Positions 1 through 8,290 are shown, counted from the first letter of the stretch. The stretch: DNA of 64,000 bases from JAUSIF01 sp040901465 (GCA_040901465.1 JBBDYN010000020.1:1-64000), one strand, 5' to 3'. Numbers and translations are program-made. The notes: generated by a model not told the origin, from the sequence alone.

Positions 1-337
1 GAATGCGGGCGACCAGCTCGTCCTTGTGGAACGGCTTGGTCATGTAGTCGTCGGCCCCGAAGCCGAGGCCTTTGACTTTGTCCTCGATGCCGGCGAGGCC
101 GGAGAGAATCAGGATCGGCGTCTTGATCTTGGCGACCCGGAGCGATCGGAGCACCTCGTACCCGGACATATCCGGCAGATTCAGATCGAGCAGGATGATG
201 TCGTAATCATAGAGTTTTCCGAGATCGACCCCCTCTTCGCCGAGGTCGGTCGTATAGACGTTGAAACTCTCGGATTTCAGCATCAACTCGACGCTTTTAG
301 CGGTAGCGCCGTCGTCTTCGATCAGCAGAACGCGCAT
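1..337 (-). CDS. ctrA: Cell-cycle response regulator CtrA (3' end outside window)
   Basis: The minus strand encodes the first 112 residues, beginning MRVLLIEDD and running through a complete OmpR-type receiver domain. Visible are the acidic pair E7/D8/D9, the phospho-acceptor motif ILLDLNLPDMSGYEVL near residue 51, the LILSG threonine/serine switch region and the DDYMTKPF lysine near residue 104. The sequence is extremely close to Caulobacter-type CtrA as I know it. The DNA-binding winged helix lies outside the window. CtrA is the master regulator of the alphaproteobacterial cell cycle and of class II flagellar genes. The gene diverges from fliI across a 344-base intergenic region rich in GANTC sites and with a CtrA-like box, which fits methylation control and autoregulation. 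Confidence 0.96.
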   Translation of the reverse strand, partial: MRVLLIEDDGATAKSVELMLKSESFNVYTTDLGEEGVDLGKLYDYDIILLDLNLPDMSGYEVLRSLRVAKIKTPILILSGLAGIEDKVKGLGFGADDYMTKPFHKDELVARI

Positions 338-681
338 GCCAATCCCCTTCTGGGCCTCGGTTTTGGGGGACGAATTGGACTCAGGCCGCCCCCAGCGCGC
401 CCGGCACGGTTCGCGATTCGCAACGCTACCCGGGAATGGTTAACAGAATCTGATTCTGCTCTACAAGCTTTCACCAGGCGAAACTGCACGAATCACCGTA
501 AGATACTGGCGCGCGGACAGATTCGCTTGGCGTCCGGGTTAACGTCCGACTTCAAGAAGCCGGGCCAAGCGTTCCCCGGAATCAAGCTTCCGCCATGACG
601 GTGGTAGCCGAGCCCCGAGGGTCCACTGATCATTAACGTTTCGGGTAAACAAAGCGTTTCCAAAGGAACCGGAATCGATTT
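338..681. promoter_or_regulatory. ctrA-fliI divergent regulatory region with seven GANTC sites
   Basis: Seven GANTC motifs (CcrM methylation sites) lie in 344 bases: 378-382, 446-450, 452-456, 490-494, 520-524, 579-583 and 672-676. About one or two would be expected by chance. In Caulobacter, hemimethylation of a GANTC site controls the ctrA P1 promoter. The clustering here suggests the same logic, but the site-by-site effect is inference. Two of the sites, 446-450 and 452-456, are one base apart. Confidence 0.7.
436..443 (-). promoter_or_regulatory. Putative CtrA box upstream of ctrA
   Basis: On the minus strand this reads TTAACCAT, the CtrA half-box sequence common in Rhizobiales. It lies 99 bases upstream of the ctrA start codon and directly beside two GANTC sites. 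Autoregulation of ctrA is known in other alphaproteobacteria. Function here is inferred from the motif only. Confidence 0.5.
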
Positions 682-2007
682 GTGAAGGCGCTCGCTGAGC
701 AGATCCAGGAGCTGGACGGCCCGGAGATCTATGGCCGGGTCGCGGCGGTGCGCGGGCTGCTCGTCGAGGTCGCGGGGCCGGTGCACGCAATGCCCGTGGG
801 CGCCCGGGTCGTGATCGAAACCGACCAGCAGCGCAGTGTGCCCTGCGAGGTCGTGGGTTTCGCCGGCGACAATGCGCTCCTGATGCCGTTTGGCGCGCTT
901 GAGGGCGTGCGGCGCGGCTGCCGGGCGATCGTGTCGGCAGCGCTGGCCGCGGTGCGGCCGTCATTCGGCTGGCTCGGCCGGGTGGTGAACGCGCTCGGCG
1001 AGCCCGTGGATGGCAAAGGGCCGCTTCCTGCGGGTCCGTCGCCCTATCCGTTCCGCGAGACGCCCCCGCCGGCGCACGCGCGCAAGCGCGTCGGCGCGCC
1101 GCTCGATCTGGGCGTACGCGCGCTCAATGCGTTTGCCACCTGCTGCCGCGGCCAGCGCATGGGCATTTTCTCGGGCTCAGGTGTTGGCAAATCGGTGCTT
1201 CTCTCGATGCTCGCGCGCAACACCGAATCCGACGTCACCGTGATCGGCCTCGTCGGCGAGCGCGGCCGCGAGGTGCAGGAATTCCTGCAGGACGATCTCG
1301 GCGAGGACGGCCTGCGGCGTGCCGTGGTCGTAGTCTCGACCTCGGACGAGCCCGCGCTCATGCGGCGCCAGGCCGCCTATCTGACGATGGCGGTGGCCGA
1401 GTTCTTCCGCGACGAAGACAAGGACGTGCTCGTGTTGATGGATTCCGTGACGCGCTTCGCCATGTCCCAGCGCGAGATCGGCCTGTCGGCGGGCGAGCCG
1501 CCGACCACCAAGGGCTATACGCCGACGGTGTTCACCGAGCTGCCGCGGCTCCTGGAGCGCGCGGGTCCCGGCACCGGCAAGGGCACGGTCACCGGCCTGT
1601 TCACAGTGCTGGTCGACGGCGATGACCATAACGAGCCGGTGGCCGACGCCGTGCGCGGCATCCTCGACGGGCATATCGTGATGGAACGGGCGATCGCCGA
1701 GCGCGGGCGTTACCCCGCCATTAACATCCTGAAATCGGTGTCGCGGACCATGCCGCAATCCTGCGACCCCGCCTACCTCCAGGTTGTACTGCGGGCCCGG
1801 CAGGTGCTCGCGACCTTCGCCGACATGGAGGAACTGATCCGCCTCGGGGCCTACCGGCCGGGTTCCAATCCGGAGGTCGACGAGGCGATCCGGCTACAGC
1901 CCGCCCTCGACGCTTTTCTTGCCCAAGGTAAGAAAGAGGCAACCAATTTGACCGATGGTTATCGCCGTCTCGCGCAAATCCTAATGGCCGGGTCAACTGA
2001 ATCCTAA
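682..2007 (+). CDS. fliI: Flagellum-specific ATPase FliI
   Basis: A 441-residue protein of the F1/type III secretion ATPase family, the energiser of the flagellar export apparatus at the cytoplasmic face of the basal body. The Walker A motif GSGVGKS lies near residue 163 and a Walker B-like strand LVLMDSVTRFA near 251. The family segment PPTTKGYTPTVF follows, and the length is normal (about 440). The start is GTG at 682, just after a GGAATCG stretch; no strong ribosome site is visible. fliJ follows after 25 bases, so the two are co-transcribed. A family ambiguity (type III secretion versus flagellar) is settled by the flagellar neighbours. Confidence 0.95.
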   Translation: MKALAEQIQELDGPEIYGRVAAVRGLLVEVAGPVHAMPVGARVVIETDQQRSVPCEVVGFAGDNALLMPFGALEGVRRGCRAIVSAALAAVRPSFGWLGRVVNALGEPVDGKGPLPAGPSPYPFRETPPPAHARKRVGAPLDLGVRALNAFATCCRGQRMGIFSGSGVGKSVLLSMLARNTESDVTVIGLVGERGREVQEFLQDDLGEDGLRRAVVVVSTSDEPALMRRQAAYLTMAVAEFFRDEDKDVLVLMDSVTRFAMSQREIGLSAGEPPTTKGYTPTVFTELPRLLERAGPGTGKGTVTGLFTVLVDGDDHNEPVADAVRGILDGHIVMERAIAERGRYPAINILKSVSRTMPQSCDPAYLQVVLRARQVLATFADMEELIRLGAYRPGSNPEVDEAIRLQPALDAFLAQGKKEATNLTDGYRRLAQILMAGSTES

Positions 2008-2032
2008 CCGGTGGCGTTGGAGTATTGCCGGT

Positions 2033-2437
2033 ATGAAGTCCCGTGACACCCTGATCCGCCTGAAGCGCTTCCATGTCGATGAGAAGCGGCGCCAGGTCGC
2101 CCAGATCGAGGCCATGATCGCCGATTTCGAGCGCATGGCGGCGGACCTCGACCGCGAGATCGCGGTCGAGCAGCAGCGCGCGGGCATCGACGATCCCGGC
2201 CATTTCGCCTATCCGACCTATGCCAAGGCGGCGATGCAGCGGCGCGACAACCTGCAGCAATCGGCGAACGACCTGAAGGGCCAGCTCGAGGACGCCCGCG
2301 GCGCGCTCGCGGAGGCGTTCGAGGAGCTCAAAAAGGTCGAGATCCTCGAGGAGCGCGACCAGCACCGGGAGCGCGCGGCCGAGGCCAAGGCCGAACAGGC
2401 CGAACTCGACCATATCGGCGCCCACTCCCGCGCCTGA
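2033..2437 (+). CDS. fliJ: Flagellar export chaperone FliJ
   Basis: A 134-residue, highly charged, almost entirely helical protein with heptad-like spacing throughout (coiled coil), typical of FliJ, the stalk protein that pairs with FliI and FlhA in export. It begins MKSRDTLIRLKRFHVDEKRR and is rich in Glu, Lys, Arg and Ala with no membrane segment. Sequence conservation in this family is low, so the assignment rests on size, the coiled-coil character and position 25 bases after fliI. Confidence 0.85.
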   Translation: MKSRDTLIRLKRFHVDEKRRQVAQIEAMIADFERMAADLDREIAVEQQRAGIDDPGHFAYPTYAKAAMQRRDNLQQSANDLKGQLEDARGALAEAFEELKKVEILEERDQHRERAAEAKAEQAELDHIGAHSRA

Positions 2438-2512
2438 ACCGAGATTCCCACAACTAGAACGGCATTGACGGGCGGCCGGGACAGGCGTCCCCGGCTCCGT
2501 TAAGGTTCGCCC

Positions 2513-3082
2513 GTGACGATCAAGAGGCGGATCGTGACCGAGGCACCCGTACGTCTGCGCGATTTCATCGAGGCCGTCGCCGAGGGCGACCGCTCGGCAT
2601 TGGAGCACCTCTACAAGGCCACGAGCGACAAGCTCTATGGCGTCGTGCTGCGCGTCCTGCGCAAGCCGGAGCTGGCCGAAGAGGCGCTCGCTGAAGCGTA
2701 CCTGCGCGTCTGGCGCGAGGCCGGGCATTACGCGCCGGTCCTGCTCGATCCCACCTCCTGGCTCGTCATGCACGCGCGGCGGGCCGCGCTCGATATCGCA
2801 CGCAAACGGGCGGAGCTCGGCCATGAGGAGATGGCCGACGTTTCCGAGCAAACTGCCGAAACAGAGGGGGAGGACTCCGAACGGGTCGTCAGCGACGAAC
2901 TGAAACAACTTCTCGGGTGCATGGCGCGATTGTCCGCCGACCCGAGGCTCATGCTGCTCCTCGCCTATTACGACGGCTGGAGCCACACCGAACTCGCCAT
3001 CGAATTTGACGCGCCGCCCGGGACGATCCGTACCTGGATGCTTCGCGGCCTGGAGCAGATCCGAGAATGCACGGGACCATGA
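2513..3082 (+). CDS. ECF-family RNA polymerase sigma factor (SigK-like)
   Basis: A 189-residue sigma-70 family protein of ECF size. Region 2 lies around residues 25-95 (LYKATSDKLYGVVLRVL, then the -10 binding helix ending LVMHARRAALDIARKR). Region 4 is at the C-terminus with a helix-turn-helix (YYDGWSHTELAIEFDAPPGTIRTW). The start is GTG. It is followed by a membrane anti-sigma factor whose ATG overlaps its stop (ATGA), the standard sigma/anti-sigma arrangement of the SigK-RskA type. The regulon cannot be told from this window. The neighbouring flagellar genes do not prove a flagellar role. Confidence 0.9.
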   Translation: MTIKRRIVTEAPVRLRDFIEAVAEGDRSALEHLYKATSDKLYGVVLRVLRKPELAEEALAEAYLRVWREAGHYAPVLLDPTSWLVMHARRAALDIARKRAELGHEEMADVSEQTAETEGEDSERVVSDELKQLLGCMARLSADPRLMLLLAYYDGWSHTELAIEFDAPPGTIRTWMLRGLEQIRECTGP

Positions 3083-3831
3083 AGCTGACGGACGACACCG
3101 ACCTTCTCGTCGGCGAGTACGTGCTGGGCATACTCGAACGGGAAGAGCGGAGGATGCTCGAGGAGATCGCCGAGCGCGAGCCCTCGGTGCAGGCCGCCGT
3201 CATGATCTGGGAGCGGCGGTTGGCGCCGCTGCACGAGCTTATCGTGCCCGTCGCGCCGCCGGAATCGATCTGGCCGAAGATCGCGGGCGGCCTCGACGGC
3301 GTCGTGCAAGAGGCGCGCGTGCGGGGCCCGGGATTTTTCGAGGTCGTCTCCGAGCTTGCACGCAGCCAGGGCGCGGCTACCGCCATGGAGCTTGTGGAAA
3401 AGCTCCGGCGCTGGCGCATGCTGGCGTTCGTTTCAGCGGCGGTCGCGCTTGCGCTCGCCGCGTTCGTCGTGGCCGAACTCATTCGCCCGACCCCGTTGCC
3501 GACCGCGCCGCTCATCGCGGTCCTGCGCTCCGATACATTCGCGCCGCCGTTCATCGTTGCTCTCAATCAAGAGGCGCGGTCGCTCGAAGTGCGGTCGGTG
3601 CCGTCGGGGAACGCGGAGGACCGGAGCTACGCGTTCTGGCTGTTGCGCGGCGACCGGCCGCCGGTGCCGCTCGGTCGGCTGCGCGACAAGGGCGTGCTGC
3701 GGCCCGATGCGCTCAAGCGCATCGACCGCGCCGCGCTGAGAGACGCGGAGATCGCCGTGTCGGTGGAGCCGAACGAGGCAACCGCGGAGCAGCCAAGCGG
3801 GCCGTTCATTTATCGCGGCAAATTCGAATAG
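3079..3831 (+). CDS. Membrane anti-sigma factor (RskA/anti-sigma-K type)
   Basis: About 250 residues. The cytoplasmic N-terminal part (DTDLLVGEYVLGILEREERR) matches the anti-sigma zinc-finger-less ASD helix pattern. One transmembrane segment follows (MLAFVSAAVALALAAFVVAELI, near residue 115), then a periplasmic RskA-like C-terminal domain with the WLLRGDRPPVPLG region. The ATG at 3079 overlaps the sigma stop codon (ATGA), so I prefer it to the ATG twelve bases upstream. The role is to hold the preceding sigma factor at the membrane until a signal triggers release. Confidence 0.88.
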   Translation: MKLTDDTDLLVGEYVLGILEREERRMLEEIAEREPSVQAAVMIWERRLAPLHELIVPVAPPESIWPKIAGGLDGVVQEARVRGPGFFEVVSELARSQGAATAMELVEKLRRWRMLAFVSAAVALALAAFVVAELIRPTPLPTAPLIAVLRSDTFAPPFIVALNQEARSLEVRSVPSGNAEDRSYAFWLLRGDRPPVPLGRLRDKGVLRPDALKRIDRAALRDAEIAVSVEPNEATAEQPSGPFIYRGKFE

Positions 3832-4479
3832 CTATTTGCTTTCCGTGATCGGGACGTGCGGTGCCGCGGAGCGCGGCAGGAGGCCGAGGAGGCGCGGGTC
3901 GTCGGCGACCTCGACCGAGCGCGCGTAGGGCACGAAGCCGCTGCGGAGATAGAAGGCCAGTGCTTTCGGGTGATCGAGCGTGCAGGTGTGCACCGTGACG
4001 CGGCGCGGGTTGCGCGACCAGGCGATTTGCAGGGCGCGGTTCATGAGGAAGCGGCCGGCGCCGGTGCCGAGGAATTCCGACACAACGCCGAGGAAGGAGA
4101 TTTCCACGTCGGGATGGCGGCGGAGGTCGAGCTCGAGCATGCCGGCGTCGCGACCGCGGTGGCCAAGCGCGTGCACCTCGACCTTGGGATCATGGATGAG
4201 TCGGGCGAGCGCCTCGTCGTTGAGCGTGAGGCGGGAAAACCAGAGCCATTGCTGGCCGACGCGGCGGTAGAGATTGCGGTACCAGCCGAGATCGGGCCGC
4301 TGCGCCCGCGCCAACGTGAAGCGGTCGCCGGCCGGTTCCGGCCGCAGCTGCGGGCGCGCGTACATATGCAGGTGCGTGATGACCGCGGCCACCTTGCCGG
4401 GCGCGAGCCGCGTGAACTCGTCACGAACGAGCGGCGGCGGGTCGACAATGGTTTCGGCGATCTTCGACGTTCGGCTCAT
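3832..4479 (-). CDS. GNAT-family N-acetyltransferase
   Basis: 215 residues with a GNAT fold signature in the second half: beta-strand 4 (VEISFLGVVSEFLGTGAGRFLM near residue 125, containing the acetyl-CoA loop G-T-G-A-G-R) and the following strand VTVHTCTLDHPKALAFYLRSGF, the classic region where the tyrosine lies. The substrate is unknown. It is convergent with the anti-sigma gene, with abutting ends, and is not obviously co-transcribed with the flagellar genes. The start codon sits directly after a tandem 11-base repeat. Confidence 0.85.
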   Translation of the reverse strand: MSRTSKIAETIVDPPPLVRDEFTRLAPGKVAAVITHLHMYARPQLRPEPAGDRFTLARAQRPDLGWYRNLYRRVGQQWLWFSRLTLNDEALARLIHDPKVEVHALGHRGRDAGMLELDLRRHPDVEISFLGVVSEFLGTGAGRFLMNRALQIAWSRNPRRVTVHTCTLDHPKALAFYLRSGFVPYARSVEVADDPRLLGLLPRSAAPHVPITESK

Positions 4480-4480
4480 A

Positions 4481-4524
4481 GGCGATCCTTGGGCGATCCT
4501 TGGGCGATCCTTGGGCGTTCCTTG
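4481..4524. repeat. 11-bp tandem repeat, four units
   Basis: Four head-to-tail copies of GGCGATCCTTG (the fourth with one change) run from 4481 to 4524. They begin one base upstream of the acetyltransferase start codon (minus strand), so they form its 5' untranslated region and replace the normal ribosome-site position. Slippage in copy number could alter translation. Confidence 0.85.
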
Positions 4525-4581
4525 CCCTCAGGGCCGGATCATATCGCAATTCTTGACGTCATTCCGGGGCGACGTTTGCTC

Positions 4582-4607
4582 ACCTCTCCCCGCAAGCGGG
4601 GAGAGGT
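4582..4607. repeat. Palindromic repeat (CCTCTCCCCGC family), copy 1
   Basis: A perfect 12-bp stem with a two-base AA loop. The same sequence recurs at 4783-4808 and, degenerate, at about 20802-20830 and 20925-20950. This is an intergenic repeat of the kind common in large Rhizobiales genomes. The 4480-4823 stretch between the acetyltransferase and flhA holds only this repeat pair and no supported gene. Confidence 0.85.
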
Positions 4608-4782
4608 CGCCGCTGCCACGCCGCCGAGCGAAGCGAGGGTCCGGCGCGGCAACTTGCCAATTGTTCGCGCTGGCTGCTCGCCGCCTTTGCTTGCGCTACG
4701 GCGGCTCGCCAGCGAAGGGGGCGCCGCCACGAGTCCGGACCGACGAAGCCCCTCACCCGGCGCGCGGCTTCGCCGCTCGCCA

Positions 4783-4808
4783 CCCTCTCCCCGCAAGCGG
4801 GGAGAGGG
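4783..4808. repeat. Palindromic repeat (CCTCTCCCCGC family), copy 2
   Basis: Identical in core to copy 1: 12-bp stem, AA loop. It lies 15 bases downstream of the flhA stop codon (flhA is on the minus strand), so it may also act as a transcript-end hairpin. Confidence 0.85.
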
Positions 4809-4823
4809 GAAAGAGGAGTGCCA

Positions 4824-6938
4824 TCAAATACTGCCGACCGTCTTCAAACGCACACGCGGATGAATCTCGCTCTGGGACAGGACCGGCGTCTGCGGGCGGA
4901 AGCGTTCGACGATCGAACGCACGAAGGGCCGGGCGGCGGGGCTCGTGAGCAGGACCGGCGCCTCGCCGTCGCGGGCGGCGTCTTCGAAGCGGTCGCGCAC
5001 GGTGATCACGAAATCCGAAAGGCGCGAGGGCTGCATGGCAAGGGAGCGCTCCTCGCCCTGCACGACGATGGATTCCGCGAACGCCTGTTCCCATTTCGGC
5101 GAGAGCGAGATGAGCGGCAGGTGGCCGGCGGGGGCGAGATACTGGGCGCACAGCTGGCGGGCGAGGCGGGCGCGCACGTGCTCGACAAGCGGGGCGGGGT
5201 TGCGGGTGACCGGCAGCGCTTCGGCGATGCCCTCCAGGATCGTGCCGAGATCGCGGATCGAGACCCGCTCGGCCAGGAGCAGCTGCAACACACGCTGGAT
5301 GCCGGAAACGGAAATCTGCGAGGGCACCATGTCCTTGATGAGCTCGGCCTGCTCCTTCGGGATCTCCTTGAGAAGCTTCTGCACCTCGCCGTAGGACAGG
5401 AGGTCGGCGATGTTCGCTTTCAGCACCTCGGATAGATGCGTCGAGAGCACGGTCGCCGCGTCCACCACCGTGTAGCCGCGGAGCGAGGCCTCCTCGCGCA
5501 GTCCTTGGTCGACCCAGGTCGCCGGCAGGCCGAAGGTCGGCTCGACCGTGTGCAGGCCGGGCAGCTCGACCTGCCGGCCGGTTGGATCCATCACCATGTG
5601 GCTGCCGGGATGCACCTTGCCGGTGCCGGCCTCGACCTCCTTGACCTTGATCATGTAGCTCGACGCATCGAGCTGCACGTTGTCGAGGATGCGCACCGCG
5701 GGCATGACGAAGCCCATCTCGGCGGCGAGGTTGCGGCGCAGGGCCTTGATCTGCTCGGTGAGGCGGTCGGAACCCTGCGGGCCGTTCACGAGCGGCAGGA
5801 GCCCGTAGCCGATCTCGATCTTGAGGTCGTCGATCTTGAGCGAAGACGAAATCGGCTCCTCGGCCCTTTCCTTGACGGCGGCATGGGTCGCCTTCGCGTC
5901 GGCGACCGCGACGACCGCACGCCCGCGGCGATCGGCGATCCAGGCGATGGCGCCGGCGCCGGCGCCGAGAAACACGAACGGCAGCATGGGAATACCCGGC
6001 AGCACCGCGAGCACGAACATGACCGCGGCCGACATGCCGAGCGCCTTGGGGTAGCCGGAGAGCTGGCGCACCAGCGCCACGTCGGCGGCGCCGGAGACGC
6101 CGGCCTTGGAGACGAGCAAGCCCGCTGAGGTCGAGACGATGAGCGCGGGAATTTGCGTGACCAGCCCGTCGCCGACGGTGAGCAGCGTATAGGTGTGGCT
6201 CGCGTCGGCGAAGGAGAGCCCCTGTTGCATGGTGCCGATGACGATGCCGCCGATGATGTTGATGAAAACGATGAGCAGGCCCGCGATGGCGTCGCCGCGC
6301 ACGAACTTCGAGGCGCCGTCCATGGCGCCGTAAAAGGAGCTTTCGTCCTCGAGCGTCTTGCGGCGCTTGCGCGCCTCGTCCTCGTTGATGAGGCCGGCCG
6401 AGAGATCCGCGTCGATCGCCATCTGTTTGCCGGGCATGGCGTCGAGGTTGAAGCGGGCGGCGACCTCGGCGATGCGGCCGGAGCCCTTGGTGATCACCAC
6501 GAAGTTCACGATCACCAGGATGGAAAAGACGATGATGCCGATGACGAAATTGCCGCTCATCACGAAATTGCCGAACGCCTCGATGACGCGGCCGGCGGCG
6601 TCGGTGCCGTCGTGGCCGTGGGCGAGGATCAGCCGCGTGGATGCGAGGTTGAGCGCGAGACGGAACATGGTCGCGATCAGGAGGATGGTGGGGAAGGCGG
6701 AAAATTCCAGCGGCGCGTGGATGAACAGCGCCGTCATCAGGATCAGCACGGAGAAGATGATCGAGAGCGCGAGCAGGAGATCGAGCAGCACCGGCGGCAG
6801 CGGCAGGATCAGCACCACGAGGATGCCGAGCACGCCGATCGCAAGCGCGAGGTCGCCGCGCTTCAAAAGCGCGCCGAATTCGCCGAAGGTCATGGAGGAT
6901 GGCTTGGCGGCCGGTGCGGCTGCGGTGGTGTCGGTCAT
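4824..6938 (-). CDS. flhA: Flagellar export apparatus membrane protein FlhA
   Basis: 704 residues, normal length for FlhA, the nonameric export gate of the flagellar type III system. The first half carries about eight membrane segments, beginning GDLALAIGVLGILVVLILPLP. The cytoplasmic FHIPEP-type loop is visible (STRLILAHGHDG, then the conserved VVITKGSGRIAEVAARFNLDAMPGKQMAIDADL). The second half is the soluble cytoplasmic ring domain. I place the start at ATG 6938 (MTDTTAAAP), not at the upstream in-frame ATG, because the latter adds 29 residues unlike the family. A CtrA-like box lies about 110 bases upstream. Confidence 0.96.
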   Translation of the reverse strand: MTDTTAAAPAAKPSSMTFGEFGALLKRGDLALAIGVLGILVVLILPLPPVLLDLLLALSIIFSVLILMTALFIHAPLEFSAFPTILLIATMFRLALNLASTRLILAHGHDGTDAAGRVIEAFGNFVMSGNFVIGIIVFSILVIVNFVVITKGSGRIAEVAARFNLDAMPGKQMAIDADLSAGLINEDEARKRRKTLEDESSFYGAMDGASKFVRGDAIAGLLIVFINIIGGIVIGTMQQGLSFADASHTYTLLTVGDGLVTQIPALIVSTSAGLLVSKAGVSGAADVALVRQLSGYPKALGMSAAVMFVLAVLPGIPMLPFVFLGAGAGAIAWIADRRGRAVVAVADAKATHAAVKERAEEPISSSLKIDDLKIEIGYGLLPLVNGPQGSDRLTEQIKALRRNLAAEMGFVMPAVRILDNVQLDASSYMIKVKEVEAGTGKVHPGSHMVMDPTGRQVELPGLHTVEPTFGLPATWVDQGLREEASLRGYTVVDAATVLSTHLSEVLKANIADLLSYGEVQKLLKEIPKEQAELIKDMVPSQISVSGIQRVLQLLLAERVSIRDLGTILEGIAEALPVTRNPAPLVEHVRARLARQLCAQYLAPAGHLPLISLSPKWEQAFAESIVVQGEERSLAMQPSRLSDFVITVRDRFEDAARDGEAPVLLTSPAARPFVRSIVERFRPQTPVLSQSEIHPRVRLKTVGSI

Positions 6939-7020
6939 GCGCGGAAATTCATTGCAGTATGGTCTTGCGTGAAAGGTCTCGAGCTCCCCGCAGCCGGCGA
7001 ACGCCGGCCGCTGCTCCCCC

Positions 7021-7033
7021 GGCAAAATTTGCC
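7021..7033. promoter_or_regulatory. Palindrome at flhA promoter (candidate FlbD/ftr-like site)
   Basis: The perfect palindrome GGCAAA-A-TTTGCC lies next to the CtrA-like box upstream of flhA. A near-copy (GGGCAA-GTT-TTGCCC) occupies the same relative place upstream of fliF at 18151-18165. In Caulobacter, FlbD binds ftr elements close to CtrA boxes of the fliF class. The match to ftr is suggestive only. Confidence 0.45.
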
Positions 7034-7043
7034 CGGTTTATGG

Positions 7044-7058
7044 TTAGCGCCGGGTTAA
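7044..7058 (-). promoter_or_regulatory. CtrA-like box upstream of flhA
   Basis: On the minus strand it reads TTAA-N7-CTAACCAT, close to the CtrA consensus TTAA-N7-TTAAC. The same layout, TTAA-N7-TCAACCAT, is found upstream of fliF at 18175-18189. It supports CtrA control of flhA transcription. Confidence 0.6.
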
Positions 7059-7150
7059 CGGGTGTGGCGCTCACGCGCGGATTCCGGGGCGCGCCGGCCG
7101 TCATCGCGGCGAGGTTCGCAAGGCGCGCCGAGGGCGCGGCGCGCGCAGGC

Positions 7151-7285
7151 GTCATTCCGAGCGAGCGAGCGTAGCGAGCGAGGCCCGGAATCCAATTGCA
7201 TTTCCACGGCCGCATTCCTGCATGGATGCCCATGGATTCCGGGCTCGCCCGCCTTCGTGCGGCGAAGGCGGACGCCCCGGAATGA
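7151..7285. repeat. Nested palindromic intergenic repeat
   Basis: Outer arms GTCATTCCG (7151-7159) and CGGAATGAC (7277-7285) enclose inner arms CCCGGAATCCA and TGGATTCCGGG. This is the usual pattern of REP/RIME-like elements in Rhizobiales intergenic DNA. No gene is supported between 7059 and 7328. Confidence 0.7.
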
Positions 7286-7328
7286 CAGGATTTTCGCAAG
7301 TCTCGCCCGCGCGGTTGAGCTACGAATT

Positions 7329-7548
7329 CTAGAATTCATCTTCTAATTTCCCTTGCTCCGCCTGCGCCGCCGCCACCTTCAAAAGCGGGAAGATGTGCTG
7401 GCAGAACCACGGGTGCAGCACGTCGCGGTAGCGGTCGTAGCAGGGGATGAGCCCGTCGGCGGGTTCGGTAAGCGCCGACGCAGCGACGCGCGCGGCGGCA
7501 GCCGGGGTGGTCGCACAGCTCCCAGACGCCGATCCGGGTGAGCAACAT
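7329..7548 (-). pseudogene. Small cysteine/arginine-rich protein with a frameshift
   Basis: Read from ATG 7548 the minus strand gives MLLTRIGVWELCDHPGCRRARRC in one frame. After a +1 shift near 7470 it continues as DGLIPCYDRYRDVLHPWFCQ and ends at TAG 7329 with an E/D-rich tail. Both halves look like real protein, while the unshifted continuation is arginine-rich nonsense. The 220-base length (not divisible by three) agrees. It resembles short CRxxxCRRARRC proteins known from Rhizobiales. A sequencing indel cannot be excluded. Confidence 0.5.
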
Positions 7549-7599
7549 GCGCAGCCAGGGGCGCGAGTTCGCGTCGCACGGATCGAGCAGCCGCTGCTC

Positions 7600-8218
7600 G
7601 CGGTCGAGCGGTTGCGGCGGATCGCCGGCGGGCCGGGCTCGCGCAGGTCTTTTCGTGCCGGCTGATTCTCCGGGTCGAGCCCGGGGACCGGGACGGCGGC
7701 GCCCGGCAGCGCCGCGGCGCCTTGCCGGCGTTCGCGGCGCGGGCGCGCGCATGCTGCGTTGGTTCGTGTTCCTGCTTTCGTTCACACCCATGCTCGTTCG
7801 TTTCCGCGCGGGGAATTTCCCGGCGGGGATTGCGTCTCCATTTCGGTTTCCCCTCGAACAGGCCGAGGGGTGCGGGCGCCAAACGGCGCGTGTCTCCGGA
7901 ATTGCACCGGAGACCATGGGTCTTCCTGGGGGCGCCGTTCGGCGACCCGCACGCGGCGACTTTGGGCGTCCTGGGCCGCGCTTCCCCGACTCGGGCGGGC
8001 GCTCGTCGCGCCCCGATCCGGCGGCTCGCGCCGCCTTCGCCCTGCCGGGTCCAGCGAGCTCCTCGCAGGCCGGTCGTAGTGCCGGCCGGGTGGGGTCCTG
8101 GAGCCTCCCGGGTCGACGGCCCGGTGAGCCATCGGCGCGGGCGCCGTTCCTCTCCCCCACGGCCGGACCGGATCCCGGGTCCATGGCCCTCGGACGGGAG
8201 AGGATGGGCGGAATATAA
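7600..8218. other. Long hairpin-rich segment without a supported gene
   Basis: About 620 bases with open frames on both strands but no coherent protein. All frames give Arg/Pro/Gly/Ala-rich shadow sequence. It contains a run of inverted repeats: 7876-7889, 7892-7914 (perfect 8-bp stem GTCTCCGG with 7-base loop), 7933-7944, 7997-8013, 8020-8035 (6-bp stem, 4-base loop), 8068-8087 and 8108-8124. It ends at an A/T-rich stretch (about 8205-8250). It could be a structured RNA or a decayed element. High GC alone makes some hairpins likely. Confidence 0.4.
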
Positions 8219-8290
8219 TCCTATACCGGCGGAAATGTCAAGGGAAATTTTTGCGCCCCTCGGGACGCCGTTGACTCGGATGCTGAGGAT

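Noticed and set aside
633..650. CtrA box before fliI (TTAA-N7-GGTA)
   Set aside because: Only one half matches the consensus; the second half has two mismatches, so it is not listed as a site.
1721..2986. Minus-strand open frame of 421 codons over fliI, fliJ and the sigma gene
   Set aside because: It is antisense to three well-supported genes and has no family-like pattern. Long shadow frames are normal in high-GC DNA.
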